DNA of 34,064 bases from Nodosilinea sp. LEGE 07088 (GTDB lineage: Bacteria > Cyanobacteriota > Cyanobacteriia > Phormidesmidales > Phormidesmidaceae), in contig NZ_JADEWX010000050.1 in NCBI RefSeq assembly GCF_015207395.1, positions 1 to 34,064 on the forward strand, in the 5' to 3' direction. Each line of letters starts with the position of its first letter. The first letter of the stretch is position 1. A program made the position numbers and the translations under genes. Shown here piece by piece: positions 16,215-24,844 of this stretch. Under the pieces are notes generated by a model that did no database searches, had not been told where the DNA came from, and worked only from the letters and a program-made list of their open reading frames with translations.

Positions 16215-17711
16215 CTAGGGGAGGCAGTCTAGATAATTTTCCATATCCCAGTTAGTGGTGGTAGCTAGAAACCGCTCCCACTCGTCACGCTTGTACTGGT
16301 CGAAGAGTCGATACATTTCTCCTGGCAGGGCCGATTGAATCACCGCATCGGCCGCCAAGCTATCGAGAGCATCGCCCAAAGACATGGGCAGTTTTTTCAC
16401 CTGCTTGCCGGCTTCCATCGCCTCGTAGATATTGCGCTGCTCAGGTTCACCGGGGTCAAGTTGGCGGCTCAGGCCGTCGTCAAAGGCCTTGAGAATGGCC
16501 GCGGCCATCAGGTAAGGATTCACCATCGAATCGACGGCGCGGTACTCAAATCGACCCGGGGCCGAGACCCGCAGACCACAGGTGCGGTTTTGGTAGCCCC
16601 AGTCAGAATATACCGGGGCCCAAAAGCCCGCATCCCACAGGCGACGATAGGAGTTAACCGTGGAGCAGCCGATCGCGGTCAAGGCGGGCAGGTGCTCAAT
16701 CACGCCGCCGATGCAGTGCAGCCCCACCTGGCCTGGCAAACGCTGGGAAGCACTCTCGGGTAAAAAGGTGTTTTCGCCCCCCTGGTGGTAGGTAAAGTTG
16801 CCTTCTAAGCCGGGCAAGGTGTCGAAGCCAAACATCTTAATGGCCGTGTCGCCGCCGCGCCACAGCGACAGGTTGTGGTGGCAACCCGAGGCCGATACCC
16901 CCATAAAGGGCTTTGACATAAAGCAGGCGATCAGGTTAAACTCGCGGGCTACCTGGGCGCAGATCTGGCGATAGGTGGAGAGGCGATCGCAGGTTCTGAC
17001 CGCGTCGTCGAACATAAAGTTGAGTTCGAGCTGCCCGGGCGCGTCTTCGTGATCGCCCTGGATCATATCTAGCCCCATGGCTCGACTGTATTCAATCACG
17101 CGCAGGAAGACCGGACGCAGCTCTTCGAACTGGTCGATGTGGTAGCAGTTGGGCTTGGTGACGCCGCCATCGGGCTTACCATCGGGGCCTTTTTTGAGCC
17201 ACATCATTTCGGGTTCACAGCCATGGCGCAGCTGAAGGCCGTGCTTGGCCTGGAACTCAGCGTGAATGCGCTTAAAGTTGCCGCGGCAGTCGCCGGTGAG
17301 AAAGGCCGCCGCATCGACTTCTTCTTCTCGGTTGCGGAAGCAGACGCAGTAAACCCGCGCCACTCGCTGATCCCAGGGCAATTGGCAAAAGGTTTCGGGA
17401 TCGGGGATCGCCACCAATTCGGCGGCCTCGGGGCCGTAGCCGAGGTATTGACTATGGCGATTCATCGCCAGATTTGCTGTCGCCCCATACACCAGCTGAA
17501 ACCCTCGCTCAGCGGTGACTTCCCAATAGTCGGCGGGGATGCCTTTGCCGACTATACGACCGGTGATAGAGATAAATTGGTAATAGACGTACTGAATACC
17601 CAGCTCATCGATTTTGGCGCGCACCTGCTTGACCAACTCGTCGCGCCCTTCGGCGTGAACGTAGCGTTCTAGATCGGTTGAGGTGTCAACCCTTGGTAGC
17701 ACTCCAGTCAC
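16215..17711 (-). CDS. Glutamine synthetase family protein, type III/GlnT-like
   Basis: A 498-residue ATP-grasp-like ligase of the glutamine synthetase superfamily, distinct from canonical GlnA (GSI, ~470 aa) and from GlnN (~720 aa). Metal and substrate residues are retained: 'CEPEMMW' (Glu166/Glu168), 'HEDAPGQLELNF' (Glu222/Glu229), 'SASGCHHNLSLW' (His279), 'NSYRRL' and 'FEYRAVDSMVNPYL'. The 'DHEDAPGQLELN' form resembles the GlnT/glutamate-methylamide ligase group, so glutamate plus ammonia, or glutamate plus an amine, are both possible. An insertion near 309-330 ('GGENTFLPES') distinguishes it. The GTG start at 17711 is supported by GGAGG seven bases upstream. A canonical NtcA box is 73 bases upstream, suggesting induction under nitrogen limitation. 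Confidence 0.88.
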   Translation of the reverse strand: MTGVLPRVDTSTDLERYVHAEGRDELVKQVRAKIDELGIQYVYYQFISITGRIVGKGIPADYWEVTAERGFQLVYGATANLAMNRHSQYLGYGPEAAELVAIPDPETFCQLPWDQRVARVYCVCFRNREEEVDAAAFLTGDCRGNFKRIHAEFQAKHGLQLRHGCEPEMMWLKKGPDGKPDGGVTKPNCYHIDQFEELRPVFLRVIEYSRAMGLDMIQGDHEDAPGQLELNFMFDDAVRTCDRLSTYRQICAQVAREFNLIACFMSKPFMGVSASGCHHNLSLWRGGDTAIKMFGFDTLPGLEGNFTYHQGGENTFLPESASQRLPGQVGLHCIGGVIEHLPALTAIGCSTVNSYRRLWDAGFWAPVYSDWGYQNRTCGLRVSAPGRFEYRAVDSMVNPYLMAAAILKAFDDGLSRQLDPGEPEQRNIYEAMEAGKQVKKLPMSLGDALDSLAADAVIQSALPGEMYRLFDQYKRDEWERFLATTTNWDMENYLDCLP

Positions 17712-17755
17712 CGTGAGACCTCCTAATCTATGGGTAGAGGAGCAAAGATGGTCTC

Positions 17756-17797
17756 AGTAAAGCCGACTTGTTATAACAAGCTTGTAGCCGTTGATAC
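17756..17797 (-). promoter_or_regulatory. NtcA-type promoter of the GS-like gene
   Basis: GTAGCCGTTGATAC at 17784-17797 matches the NtcA consensus GTA-N8-TAC exactly (palindromic ends, so readable on both strands). On the minus strand, 22 bases downstream, TTTACT (17761-17756) is a 4/6 match to a -10 box. That is the spacing of class II NtcA-activated promoters (box centred near -41.5). The predicted start would leave a leader of about 35-40 bases containing the GGAGG. Confidence 0.6.
17767..17785. repeat. Two overlapping perfect palindromes beside the NtcA box
   Basis: CTTGTTATAACAAG (17767-17780) is a perfect 14-bp palindrome and ACAAGCTTGT (17776-17785) a perfect 10-bp one sharing five bases with it. 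They fill the space between the NtcA box and the -10 of the GS-like gene, where a second regulator could bind. Confidence 0.6.
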
Positions 17798-17925
17798 GCG
17801 ATCGCGAAGCCAGACTTTTTCTGCAATGTACTAAGGATCGACGGCGCTGGCCCAGAAATTTAGCGGTCTGTTAGCTATGCTCTATCGAACTCAATGACGC
17901 CCAATTATCGCTAGGTGAGCCAGTC

Positions 17926-18120
17926 ATGCCAATAGTCACAATTCAGCAATCACCCGGACGCACCAAGGAACAGCGACAGCTCCTGATTCGACGCATTACT
18001 GAAGCGTTTGAAGAAGCCTATGGCCTGGGGCCAGAAGCCGTCACGGTGTTTTTTCAGAACTTTGACGATAGTCACTGGGGTAAGGGTGGTCTGCTGCACG
18101 ACGACAGGCGCAAAACATAG
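17926..18120 (+). CDS. 4-oxalocrotonate tautomerase family protein
   Basis: A 64-residue protein of the tautomerase superfamily. After removal of the initiator Met, Pro is residue 1 ('MPIVTIQQSPGRT'), the catalytic base of the family. 'RTKEQRQLLIRRITEAF' forms the helix, and 'AVTVFFQNFDDSHWGKGG' carries the strand and the typical WGKGG-like turn. The size fits 4-OT monomers (60-65 aa) that assemble into hexamers. The substrate in cyanobacteria is unknown. It is divergent from the GS-like gene and shares its upstream region, so coregulation through the palindromic NtcA box is possible but no matching -10 is seen on the plus strand. Confidence 0.9.
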   Translation: MPIVTIQQSPGRTKEQRQLLIRRITEAFEEAYGLGPEAVTVFFQNFDDSHWGKGGLLHDDRRKT

Positions 18121-18724
18121 GGACGCAAAACCGATCGCAAGCGCGCCAGCCACAAGCTATGAAACCCTCTGTGGATAGACAGTGCTGGCGATCGGTTGCA
18201 GGTTTCTTCCGCTTAACTTCTTGTTCTGGCTGGGTTAGGTGAAACATTCTTAATGTTTGTTCCTCACCCGCGGATGTAGCTCTTACCATGCCAGAGAGCC
18301 ACCGGGCCATGTTTTGCCTGCTGCCAGCCTGGGTGCAAATCAAAAAACAATCTGGATATCTGCGCCATTTAGAAAACTAGAGGGGATGGTAGTAGGCAGC
18401 GGGAGAAAAATGGTTCCGTTGAGTGTGGTCGTTTTAACGTTCAAGCTAGGCTACGACAATCCTAGATCTTTCGAGTCGCAGATAGAGGCTTCTAAGCCGA
18501 GCTTCTGCTTTGGTTTCTGAAGGCTGTTGGCGTCTGGATTGTAGAGCTATGGCGCGTTTCTCTCTGTTGTTCTGACTCTTAAGCTGCCACCCAGGCAAGG
18601 GTCGCCCAAATTTTTGCTACTGCAGTTGTTTGCTCCGGTTTCGATGCCAACTTTGCTTTGGCGCGATCGCAGTTCTCAGCGTGTCTTTTGTATTTGTTGT
18701 TCTAGCTATTTCGGTAACTATCCT
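18121..18724. other. Long non-coding leader region before pntA
   Basis: About 600 bases without a supported gene. A 10-bp inverted repeat, AACCGATCGC (18129-18138) and GCGATCGGTT (18188-18197), brackets 49 bases just after the tautomerase. Open frames of 87-100 codons exist on both strands but lack ribosome binding sites and recognisable sequence. The region presumably contains the pntAB promoter and an untranslated leader, perhaps a long one. Confidence 0.5.
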
Positions 18725-20338
18725 ATGACTATTGCAGCACCCCAGGAAAACCCCGTCACTAAGTCAGCAGAGTCTGTTTCTACAGGGTTAACGGTCGGCA
18801 TTCCCAAGGAAGTTTTCGCGGGCGAACGGCGAGTCGCGGCCACCCCCGACACCGCCCGCAAGCTGCAAAAGCTGGGCTTTAAAGTATTGGTCGAAACCCA
18901 GGCCGGAGCCGAGGCTAACTTTACCGATAGCGCCTACGAAGCTGCGGGCTGTGGTGTAGTTGCTGACGCCGCAAGTCTATGGAGCGCCGCCGATGTGGTG
19001 CTCAAGGTGCGATCGCCCCAGTGGCACCCCGACCTCGATCGCCACGAGGCCACGCTGATCCAGCCCAGCACCACCCTAGCTAGCTTTATCTGGCCCGCCC
19101 AAAACCCCGAGCTGCTGACTCAAATGGCCGAGCAGGGCGGCACAGTGCTAGCGATGGACTCGGTGCCGCGTATTTCTCGGGCTCAAAAGCTCGATGCCCT
19201 CAGCTCAATGGCCAACATTGGCGGCTACCGAGCGGTGATCGAGGCGGCCAGCCATTTTGGTCGCTGCTTTACGGGCCAAATTACCGCCGCTGGTAAGATG
19301 CCCCCCGCCAAGGTGATGGTGATTGGCGTTGGGGTAGCGGGGCTGGCCGCGATCGGTGCGGCCAAGAGCCTAGGGGCGATCGTCAAAGCCTTTGACACTC
19401 GCCTGGTGGTGAAAGAGCAGGTGCAGAGCCTCGGGGCTGAGTTTTTAGAACTACATTTTGAAGAAGATGGCAGTGGCGAAGGCGGCTACGCCAAGGTGAT
19501 GAGCCAGGCCTTTATCGCCGCCGAGATGGCCCTGTTTGCTCAGCAAGCTAAGGATGTCGATATTATCATCACCACGGCGCTGATTCCCGGCAAGCCCGCG
19601 CCGCTGCTGATCACCCGGGAGATGGTGGAAAGTATGAAGCCCGGCTCGGTGGTCGTGGACCTAGCCGCAGAACAGGGCGGCAACTGCGAAGTTACCCAGC
19701 CCGGTGAAGTGATTACCTACAACGGCGTCACGATCATCGGCCTGACCGATTTGCCCAGCCGCATGGCGGCCCAGGCCAGCCAGCTCTACGGCAACAACCT
19801 GGTGCACCTGCTCAGCGACCTGGGCGGAGCCGAGGGGTTTGCCATCGATATGGAAGATCAGGTCATTCGCGCTACCACCGTCATTCACAACGGCCAGGTG
19901 ACCTGGCCACCGCCAAAGGTAGAAGCGCCGACGCCGACGCCTAGGGCCTCGACCGCCGCCACTGTCACCGAGGAAGCTCTCCCCGCCACCAAGCCCTGGT
20001 ACACAAAACTGCTCTGGCCCACGTTGATCGGGCTAGCCTGTGTTGCCATTGGCCTCTGGGCACCGGCCTCGTTTATGACCCATCTAACGGTCTTTGTGCT
20101 GGCCAGCTTCTTGGGCTGGAAGGTGATCTGGGATGTATCGCCTTCGTTGCATACCCCGCTAATGAGCGTCACCAACGCCATCAGCGGCATCATCATCATC
20201 GGCGGCATGCTCCAGATCTCGAACAACATCCTGTCACCAATGACGATCTTGGGTGCGATCGCCCTCTTCCTCGGCACGGTCAACATCGCCGGGGGCTTTA
20301 TGGTGTCCCAGCGCATGTTGAATATGTTCCATAAGTAA
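18725..20338 (+). CDS. pntA: NAD(P) transhydrogenase subunit alpha (PntA)
   Basis: A 537-residue subunit of the proton-translocating transhydrogenase, which uses the proton gradient to drive hydride transfer from NADH to NADP+. The N-terminal domain I matches the alanine dehydrogenase/PNT fold: 'VGIPKEVFAGERRVAATPDT' and the NAD loop 'GVGVAGLAAIGAAKSLGA'. A Pro/Ala/Thr-rich linker leads to four membrane helices in the last ~90 residues, so alpha1 and alpha2 are fused here rather than split. ATG 18725 ('MTIAAPQEN') begins a family-like N-terminus; the frame extends to 18614 but that segment is Cys/Ser-rich and unlike PntA. No clear Shine-Dalgarno is present. pntB follows after 67 bases. Confidence 0.95.
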   Translation: MTIAAPQENPVTKSAESVSTGLTVGIPKEVFAGERRVAATPDTARKLQKLGFKVLVETQAGAEANFTDSAYEAAGCGVVADAASLWSAADVVLKVRSPQWHPDLDRHEATLIQPSTTLASFIWPAQNPELLTQMAEQGGTVLAMDSVPRISRAQKLDALSSMANIGGYRAVIEAASHFGRCFTGQITAAGKMPPAKVMVIGVGVAGLAAIGAAKSLGAIVKAFDTRLVVKEQVQSLGAEFLELHFEEDGSGEGGYAKVMSQAFIAAEMALFAQQAKDVDIIITTALIPGKPAPLLITREMVESMKPGSVVVDLAAEQGGNCEVTQPGEVITYNGVTIIGLTDLPSRMAAQASQLYGNNLVHLLSDLGGAEGFAIDMEDQVIRATTVIHNGQVTWPPPKVEAPTPTPRASTAATVTEEALPATKPWYTKLLWPTLIGLACVAIGLWAPASFMTHLTVFVLASFLGWKVIWDVSPSLHTPLMSVTNAISGIIIIGGMLQISNNILSPMTILGAIALFLGTVNIAGGFMVSQRMLNMFHK

Positions 20339-20405
20339 ATTTTGAGTTCTAAAGTTCAAAAAGCAAAATTCAAAAAAGTCTGCCCCCCATCATCTCCTTA
20401 AAGAC

Positions 20406-21836
20406 ATGGAAAATAACCTGATCCCTACCGCCTACATCGTCGCCAGCGCTCTCTTTATCTTGAGTCTGGCCGGGCTGTCGCAACCGGAAACCGCCAAGCG
20501 GGGCAATCTGCTCGGTATTCTCGGCATGGCGATCGCCTTTGGGGCTACCGCTGCCATCAGCCAGGGCTACCCGGTGCAGCTCGGCTCCATTGGGCTGGGC
20601 GTACTGGTCGGCGTGCTGGCCGCCTCTCGCGTGGCGATGACCGATATGCCCGAGATGGTGGCCTTACTGAATAGCTTTGTGGGTCTGGCCGCCGTGCTGG
20701 TGGGCTTTGCCGAATACCTTCAGCCCAGCGCCGCCTTGACCGGGGCCGATGTCACCATTCACCGGGTCGAAATCTACGTGGGCGTGTTCATCGGCATTGT
20801 CACCTTTACCGGGTCGATGATTGCGGTAGCCAAGCTGCGGGGCTGGGTACCCAGTCGCTCGGTGCTGTTGCCCGCCCGCCACGTGCTGACGCTGGGGATG
20901 CTGGGGGCGATCGCCGCAATTGGGGCCCCGTTTCTAACCGCTGGCGGCGATACGCCATTGATTGCGCTCAGCGCCATGACGGCGATCGCAGGTATCTTTG
21001 GCATTGCGATCGTGATGGCCATCGGCGGGGCCGACATGGCGGTGGTGATCTCCCTGCTCAACAGCTACTCGGGTCTGGCTTCGGCGGCGGCGGGCTTTAT
21101 GCTCAACAACGACCTGCTGATTATTACCGGAGCGCTGGTAGGCAGCAGCGGCGCCATCCTCAGCTACATCATGTGCAAGGGCATGAACCGCTCGTTCTTA
21201 AATGTGGTGCTGGGGGGCTTTGGAGCCACGACCACCAGTGCTAGCAAAGCCACCATCCAGGGGAATGCCACCAGCACCACCACGGTTGAGGTCACCGACC
21301 TGTTGACCAATGCCCAGAGTGTTGTCATCGTTCCCGGCTACGGTATGGCCGTGGCCCAGGCCCAGCATGCCGTGGCCGAGATTACCCGCATTCTGCGCGC
21401 CCAAGGCAAGCAGGTGCGGTTCGGCATTCACCCAGTGGCGGGTCGTATGCCCGGCCACATGAATGTGCTGCTGGCGGAGGCCAACGTGCCCTACGACATC
21501 GTGCTGGAAATGGACGAAATTAACGACGACTTTCCTCAAACCGATGTCGTGCTTGTGATTGGAGCCAACGACACCGTCAACCCCAGCGCCAAAAATGATC
21601 CCTCCAGCCCCATCGCCGGTATGCCTGTCATGGAAGTGTGGGAGGCAAGCACTGTGGTGGTGCTCAAGCGTGGCATGTCGTCGGGCTACGCCGGAGTGGA
21701 AAATCCTCTCTTCTTTAACGACAACACGCTAATGTTTTTCGGCGATGCCAAAACGAATGTCAATGGCGTATTGGCCCAGCTGGCGGCCACCAACAGCCAG
21801 GAGACGGCAGCGGCCCCAGCCCTCTCTGCCGCTTAA
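20406..21836 (+). CDS. pntB: NAD(P) transhydrogenase subunit beta (PntB)
   Basis: A 476-residue partner of PntA. The N-terminal ~270 residues are a bundle of hydrophobic helices forming the proton channel ('[19 protein letters not shown]' at the start, '[20 protein letters not shown]' later). The C-terminal domain III binds NADP(H), with '[18 protein letters not shown]', '[20 protein letters not shown]', '[20 protein letters not shown]' and 'NDTVNPSA'. The gene is complete and of typical length. It is in an operon with pntA, separated by an A-rich 67-base gap, and ends at a good intrinsic terminator. Confidence 0.97.
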   Translation: MENNLIPTAYIVASALFILSLAGLSQPETAKRGNLLGILGMAIAFGATAAISQGYPVQLGSIGLGVLVGVLAASRVAMTDMPEMVALLNSFVGLAAVLVGFAEYLQPSAALTGADVTIHRVEIYVGVFIGIVTFTGSMIAVAKLRGWVPSRSVLLPARHVLTLGMLGAIAAIGAPFLTAGGDTPLIALSAMTAIAGIFGIAIVMAIGGADMAVVISLLNSYSGLASAAAGFMLNNDLLIITGALVGSSGAILSYIMCKGMNRSFLNVVLGGFGATTTSASKATIQGNATSTTTVEVTDLLTNAQSVVIVPGYGMAVAQAQHAVAEITRILRAQGKQVRFGIHPVAGRMPGHMNVLLAEANVPYDIVLEMDEINDDFPQTDVVLVIGANDTVNPSAKNDPSSPIAGMPVMEVWEASTVVVLKRGMSSGYAGVENPLFFNDNTLMFFGDAKTNVNGVLAQLAATNSQETAAAPALSAA

Positions 21837-21866
21837 TCTTAGCGGTAGCATTCCCCATCCTGAAAC

Positions 21867-21904
21867 AGCGCCGGTTGAGCTACATCACCCGGCGCTATCT
21901 TTTG
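21867..21904 (+). terminator. Intrinsic terminator of pntAB
   Basis: AGCGCCGG (21867-21874) pairs with CCGGCGCT (21889-21896), with TGA/TCA able to extend the stem into the loop, followed by ATCTTTTG. Confidence 0.75.
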
Positions 21905-22076
21905 TATTCAGCGTAGGGAATACCGCTGTAGTTGAGTCAACGATCTATAGCCTTCGCCATAGCAGTTTTTACCAACAGTCCACTGAGCCAAGCCTCTTCA
22001 CCGCTTTTGTCTTGGCTTCTAGCTATCAGGGCTGTCCTCAGTAACCTAGCCAGCGCTATATCAACCGACCGTCCAG

Positions 22077-22116
22077 GTCGTAGGATGGATCAGCACAGCA
22101 CGATCCATCCTACGAC
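22077..22116. repeat. Perfect 15-bp inverted repeat just before the DUF4340 gene
   Basis: GTCGTAGGATGGATC (22077-22091) and GATCCATCCTACGAC (22102-22116) are perfect inverted copies around a 10-base loop. It resembles the small palindromic dispersed elements found between cyanobacterial genes rather than a terminator (no T-run). It ends 17 bases before ATG 22134 and would fold in the mRNA leader if transcription starts upstream. Confidence 0.8.
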
Positions 22117-22133
22117 ATTGCGAATTTGCCGGT

Positions 22134-22847
22134 ATGAAGTTTCAGCGCAGCACAATCATTCTCGTTGGGGTAGCGTTTTTACTGGGGGCCGGCGTGCTGA
22201 TCGCCGAGTCACAGCGTCCCCAGTCAACTGAATCTGACACCCAAAGCGAATCGTCTGAGCCCATCTTGACCTTTGAAGAAACAGCGGTGGTCACTGTGGC
22301 GATCGATCGCGGTGACGAGACCCTCATCTTTGAGCAAGACGACGACGGCAATTGGCAGATGACCGAGCCTGAGGCAGCCGTAGCCGAACCGGGCGCGATC
22401 GCTTTCCTACTCAGCCGCCTCAACACCGACTCGCCGCTGCAAACCGTCACCATGACCGCCGACCAGGCCACCGACTTTGGCTTTAATGCCCCCGTCGGCA
22501 TTGTCACCATCACCCTCAAAGACGGCACCGAGCACGAGCTAATTTTGGGCGGCCCCGACTTTAGCGGCGGCAATAACTATGCCGTTATTGATCCCGACCC
22601 TTGGCCCCCGGCAGAGGGGCAGGATTACTCTGTGCTAGTCGTCACCCGCGATGTGGCCAACGGCATTAACCGCCCTCTGGAGGAGTGGCTTATGCCCCTC
22701 GAAACCCTGGAGCCTGAGGTCAAGGCAGACGATGCGGCCATCCCCGGCGCAGGCGAGACTCCAGAGGATGCGGCGGGGCTAGACGGTCCTGCCGTCAGCC
22801 CCGCCGCTCCGGACACCACAGAAAACGGTGCCGAAACCACCAATTGA
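22134..22847 (+). CDS. DUF4340 domain-containing membrane-anchored protein
   Basis: A 237-residue protein with an N-terminal membrane anchor (residues 5-24, 'RSTIILVGVAFLLGAGVLI'). A beta-rich DUF4340 domain covers roughly residues 35-190, with 'VTVAIDRGDETLIFEQDDDG', 'ATDFGFNAPVGIVTITLKDG', 'ELILGGPDFSGGNNYAVID' and 'VLVVTRDVANGINRPLEEW'. The C-terminal ~40 residues are acidic and Pro/Ala-rich. The domain is found in gliding- and ABC-transporter-linked operons elsewhere; here it stands alone, so its job is unknown. It should face the periplasm. No clear ribosome binding site separates the upstream hairpin from the ATG. Confidence 0.88.
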   Translation: MKFQRSTIILVGVAFLLGAGVLIAESQRPQSTESDTQSESSEPILTFEETAVVTVAIDRGDETLIFEQDDDGNWQMTEPEAAVAEPGAIAFLLSRLNTDSPLQTVTMTADQATDFGFNAPVGIVTITLKDGTEHELILGGPDFSGGNNYAVIDPDPWPPAEGQDYSVLVVTRDVANGINRPLEEWLMPLETLEPEVKADDAAIPGAGETPEDAAGLDGPAVSPAAPDTTENGAETTN

Positions 22848-22982
22848 TGCTTGTTTGGGATGCTAGTCTGAGCCCACTGTCCCTTTGCACCATCCCCATT
22901 AGGCTATTGAATAGTTCGGAGAAGCTGGTGGGCACTGTCTACCCTACGAACCCATCCACCCATCTACTCATCCACCTCTTCC

Positions 22983-23837
22983 ATGGCCTCTCCCACCGCC
23001 ATTCTGCTGCTCTCTTGCCCCGACCAAAAGGGGCTGGTGGCCAAAATTGCCAACTTTATCTACGCCAACGGCGGCAATATTCTCCACGCCGACCAGCACC
23101 GCGACCCGGAGGCGGGGCTGTTTTTGTCGCGGCTGGAGTGGGAGCTGGCGGGGTTTAACCTACCGAGGGAGATTATTGGGCCAGCCTTTGCGGCGATCGC
23201 CCAACCATTGGGAGCCACCTGGCAGCTCCATTTTTCTGACGATGTGCCGCGCCTGTCGATCTGGGTGAGCCATCAGGATCACTGCCTGCTCGACTTGCTC
23301 TGGCGGCACAAAGCCGGAGAGTTCAAGGCCGAAATTCCGCTCATTGTCAGCAATCACCCCCACCTCAGGCCCATCGCCGACCAGTTTGACATCGTCTTTG
23401 AGCACCTGCCAATTACCAAAGCCACCAAAGCCGAGCAAGAGCAGCGACAGCTAGATCTGCTGAAGGAGCACCACATTGACCTGGTGGTGCTGGCCAAATA
23501 CATGCAGGTACTCAGCCCTACATTCCTCGATCAGTACGATCGCGTGATCAACATTCACCACTCGTTTTTACCCGCCTTTATGGGAGCCAACCCTTACCAG
23601 CGGGCCTTTCAGCGGGGGGTGAAGATCATCGGGGCCACCGCCCACTACGTCACCTCTGACTTAGACGAGGGCCCGATCATCGAGCAAGATGTGGTGCGCA
23701 TCAGCCACCGCGACGATGTGAAGGAGCTAATCCGCAAGGGTAAGGATGTGGAGCGCATTGTGTTGGCCCGCGCCGTGCGCCTGCATTTGCAGAATCGCAC
23801 CCTGATCTACGGCAACCGCACCGTCGTCTTTGCCTAG
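22983..23837 (+). CDS. purU: Formyltetrahydrofolate deformylase (PurU)
   Basis: A 284-residue enzyme hydrolysing 10-formyl-tetrahydrofolate to formate and tetrahydrofolate, balancing one-carbon pools and supplying formate for PurT. Residues ~5-85 form an ACT-like regulatory domain ('AILLLSCPDQKGLVAKIANF', 'GGNILHADQHRDPEAG'). Residues ~90-275 form the formyltransferase fold, with the catalytic neighbourhood 'RVINIHHSFLPAFMGANPY', 'RGVKIIGATAHYVTSDLDEG' and 'PIIEQDVVRI'. The ACT domain and the 'HADQHRD' motif separate it from PurN. ATG 22983 has no clear Shine-Dalgarno. The 135-base upstream gap holds only CCATCCACC-type short direct repeats. Confidence 0.95.
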   Translation: MASPTAILLLSCPDQKGLVAKIANFIYANGGNILHADQHRDPEAGLFLSRLEWELAGFNLPREIIGPAFAAIAQPLGATWQLHFSDDVPRLSIWVSHQDHCLLDLLWRHKAGEFKAEIPLIVSNHPHLRPIADQFDIVFEHLPITKATKAEQEQRQLDLLKEHHIDLVVLAKYMQVLSPTFLDQYDRVINIHHSFLPAFMGANPYQRAFQRGVKIIGATAHYVTSDLDEGPIIEQDVVRISHRDDVKELIRKGKDVERIVLARAVRLHLQNRTLIYGNRTVVFA

Positions 23838-23881
23838 GCCCGGATCCAGGTGACAATTTACCCAAAGCTAAGCTAGCCCGC

Positions 23882-24769
23882 TCAGGCGGCCTGTTCTGTA
23901 GCGCCGGTAGATGCCGCTAGGGGAATCACAGCATCGGCGGGCTGAAATTGCAGCTTCGTCCACTGGTCGAGGTATCGAGTGAGGTGATGATCGCCTTGGG
24001 CAATGCGATCGCGTAACAGCTGCCGCACCCTGTCTTCCTCATCAATATATTGTGCGGCGCTAAAGAACCCGGCAAACCGCGCCGTGCGCAGCCACACCAG
24101 GTAGGTGCTGAGGGCATCGTACTGACTCTGCGCTGCAATAGAGCGCAAATCCCCCTCAACCCACCAATCGACCACCCTGGGCGGCTCTGCTCCCACCTGA
24201 CCTGGAATGCCCATGGCGGCGGCTAACTCATGTAGGGTCGGCGCAGCAATGCCCCAACCGCTAAGGGTTTGCTTAAGATCAATATGGGCGTCGCCGTGGC
24301 GGTTAAAGTAGTCGCTGCCCCAGCCCTGGTCGGCGCGACGGCAAAAGTCTGCCGCCGAGATACCCGCTACCAGCCCCCGCTGAAGCAAAATCGGCAGATC
24401 TGTCATGTGCGACTTAAAGCCCACCAGCTGCGGGCGGTGCTGCCCCAAATACCCTAAGAATGTGGCAATGAGCTCCCCTTCATCCATCAGCTGGTCAAGG
24501 TCACGGGGCAGGGTAGTCAACCGCAGGGAGATAGCGCCATCGGTTTGCAGCTCACGGATGACAGCAGACACCGCTAACACCCGACAGAGCGCTGTTTGGA
24601 GGTGGGGCCGGGGCTTCTCGGCAGTCGCTCCGGCCTTGGCCCAGAGGGTCTTAAACACCTCGCCATCGGTTACCGTCGCGGGCAACCCGTACAGCCGTCG
24701 CCCTGAGGCTGGGTCAGGCCCCCACTCCAGATCAAAGGCACATACCTGCCGACCAACGGATTTGAACAT
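23882..24769 (-). CDS. DEDD-type 3'-5' exonuclease, PolB-like family
   Basis: A 295-residue protein matching the predicted 3'-5' exonuclease group related to the proofreading domain of family B polymerases. Exo I is 'VCAFDLEWGPD' near the N-terminus (Asp and Glu metal ligands). The Exo II region is 'LVGFKSHMTDLPILLQRG' with its Asp. Exo III is 'AAQSQYDALSTYLVWLRT' with the Tyr/Asp pair. A helix-rich tail of about 60 residues follows. The substrate (DNA or RNA) is unknown. ATG 24769 has AGGG upstream. It is convergent with purU after 44 bases and shares direction with the chelatase gene, which lies 75 bases upstream, so the two may be co-transcribed. Confidence 0.85.
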   Translation of the reverse strand: MFKSVGRQVCAFDLEWGPDPASGRRLYGLPATVTDGEVFKTLWAKAGATAEKPRPHLQTALCRVLAVSAVIRELQTDGAISLRLTTLPRDLDQLMDEGELIATFLGYLGQHRPQLVGFKSHMTDLPILLQRGLVAGISAADFCRRADQGWGSDYFNRHGDAHIDLKQTLSGWGIAAPTLHELAAAMGIPGQVGAEPPRVVDWWVEGDLRSIAAQSQYDALSTYLVWLRTARFAGFFSAAQYIDEEDRVRQLLRDRIAQGDHHLTRYLDQWTKLQFQPADAVIPLAASTGATEQAA

Positions 24770-24844
24770 GGCTGCATCCCTAGGAACATGAGCACCTACC
24801 CAGACGGCCCTGGGCGCTGGGCTTAATATTCCCCCCAGCCTGGC

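Noticed and set aside
17139-17672. 177-codon plus-strand open frame
   Set aside because: Lies wholly antisense to the GS-like gene, whose motifs are unmistakable; it is a codon-bias shadow.
18041-18343. 100-codon minus-strand and 87-codon plus-strand (18257-18520) frames before pntA
   Set aside because: No ribosome binding site, atypical composition, and one overlaps the tautomerase gene.
22927-22948. GGTGGGCACTG...CTACCCTACG, like half of a common cyanobacterial palindromic repeat
   Set aside because: Too degenerate to claim as an element.
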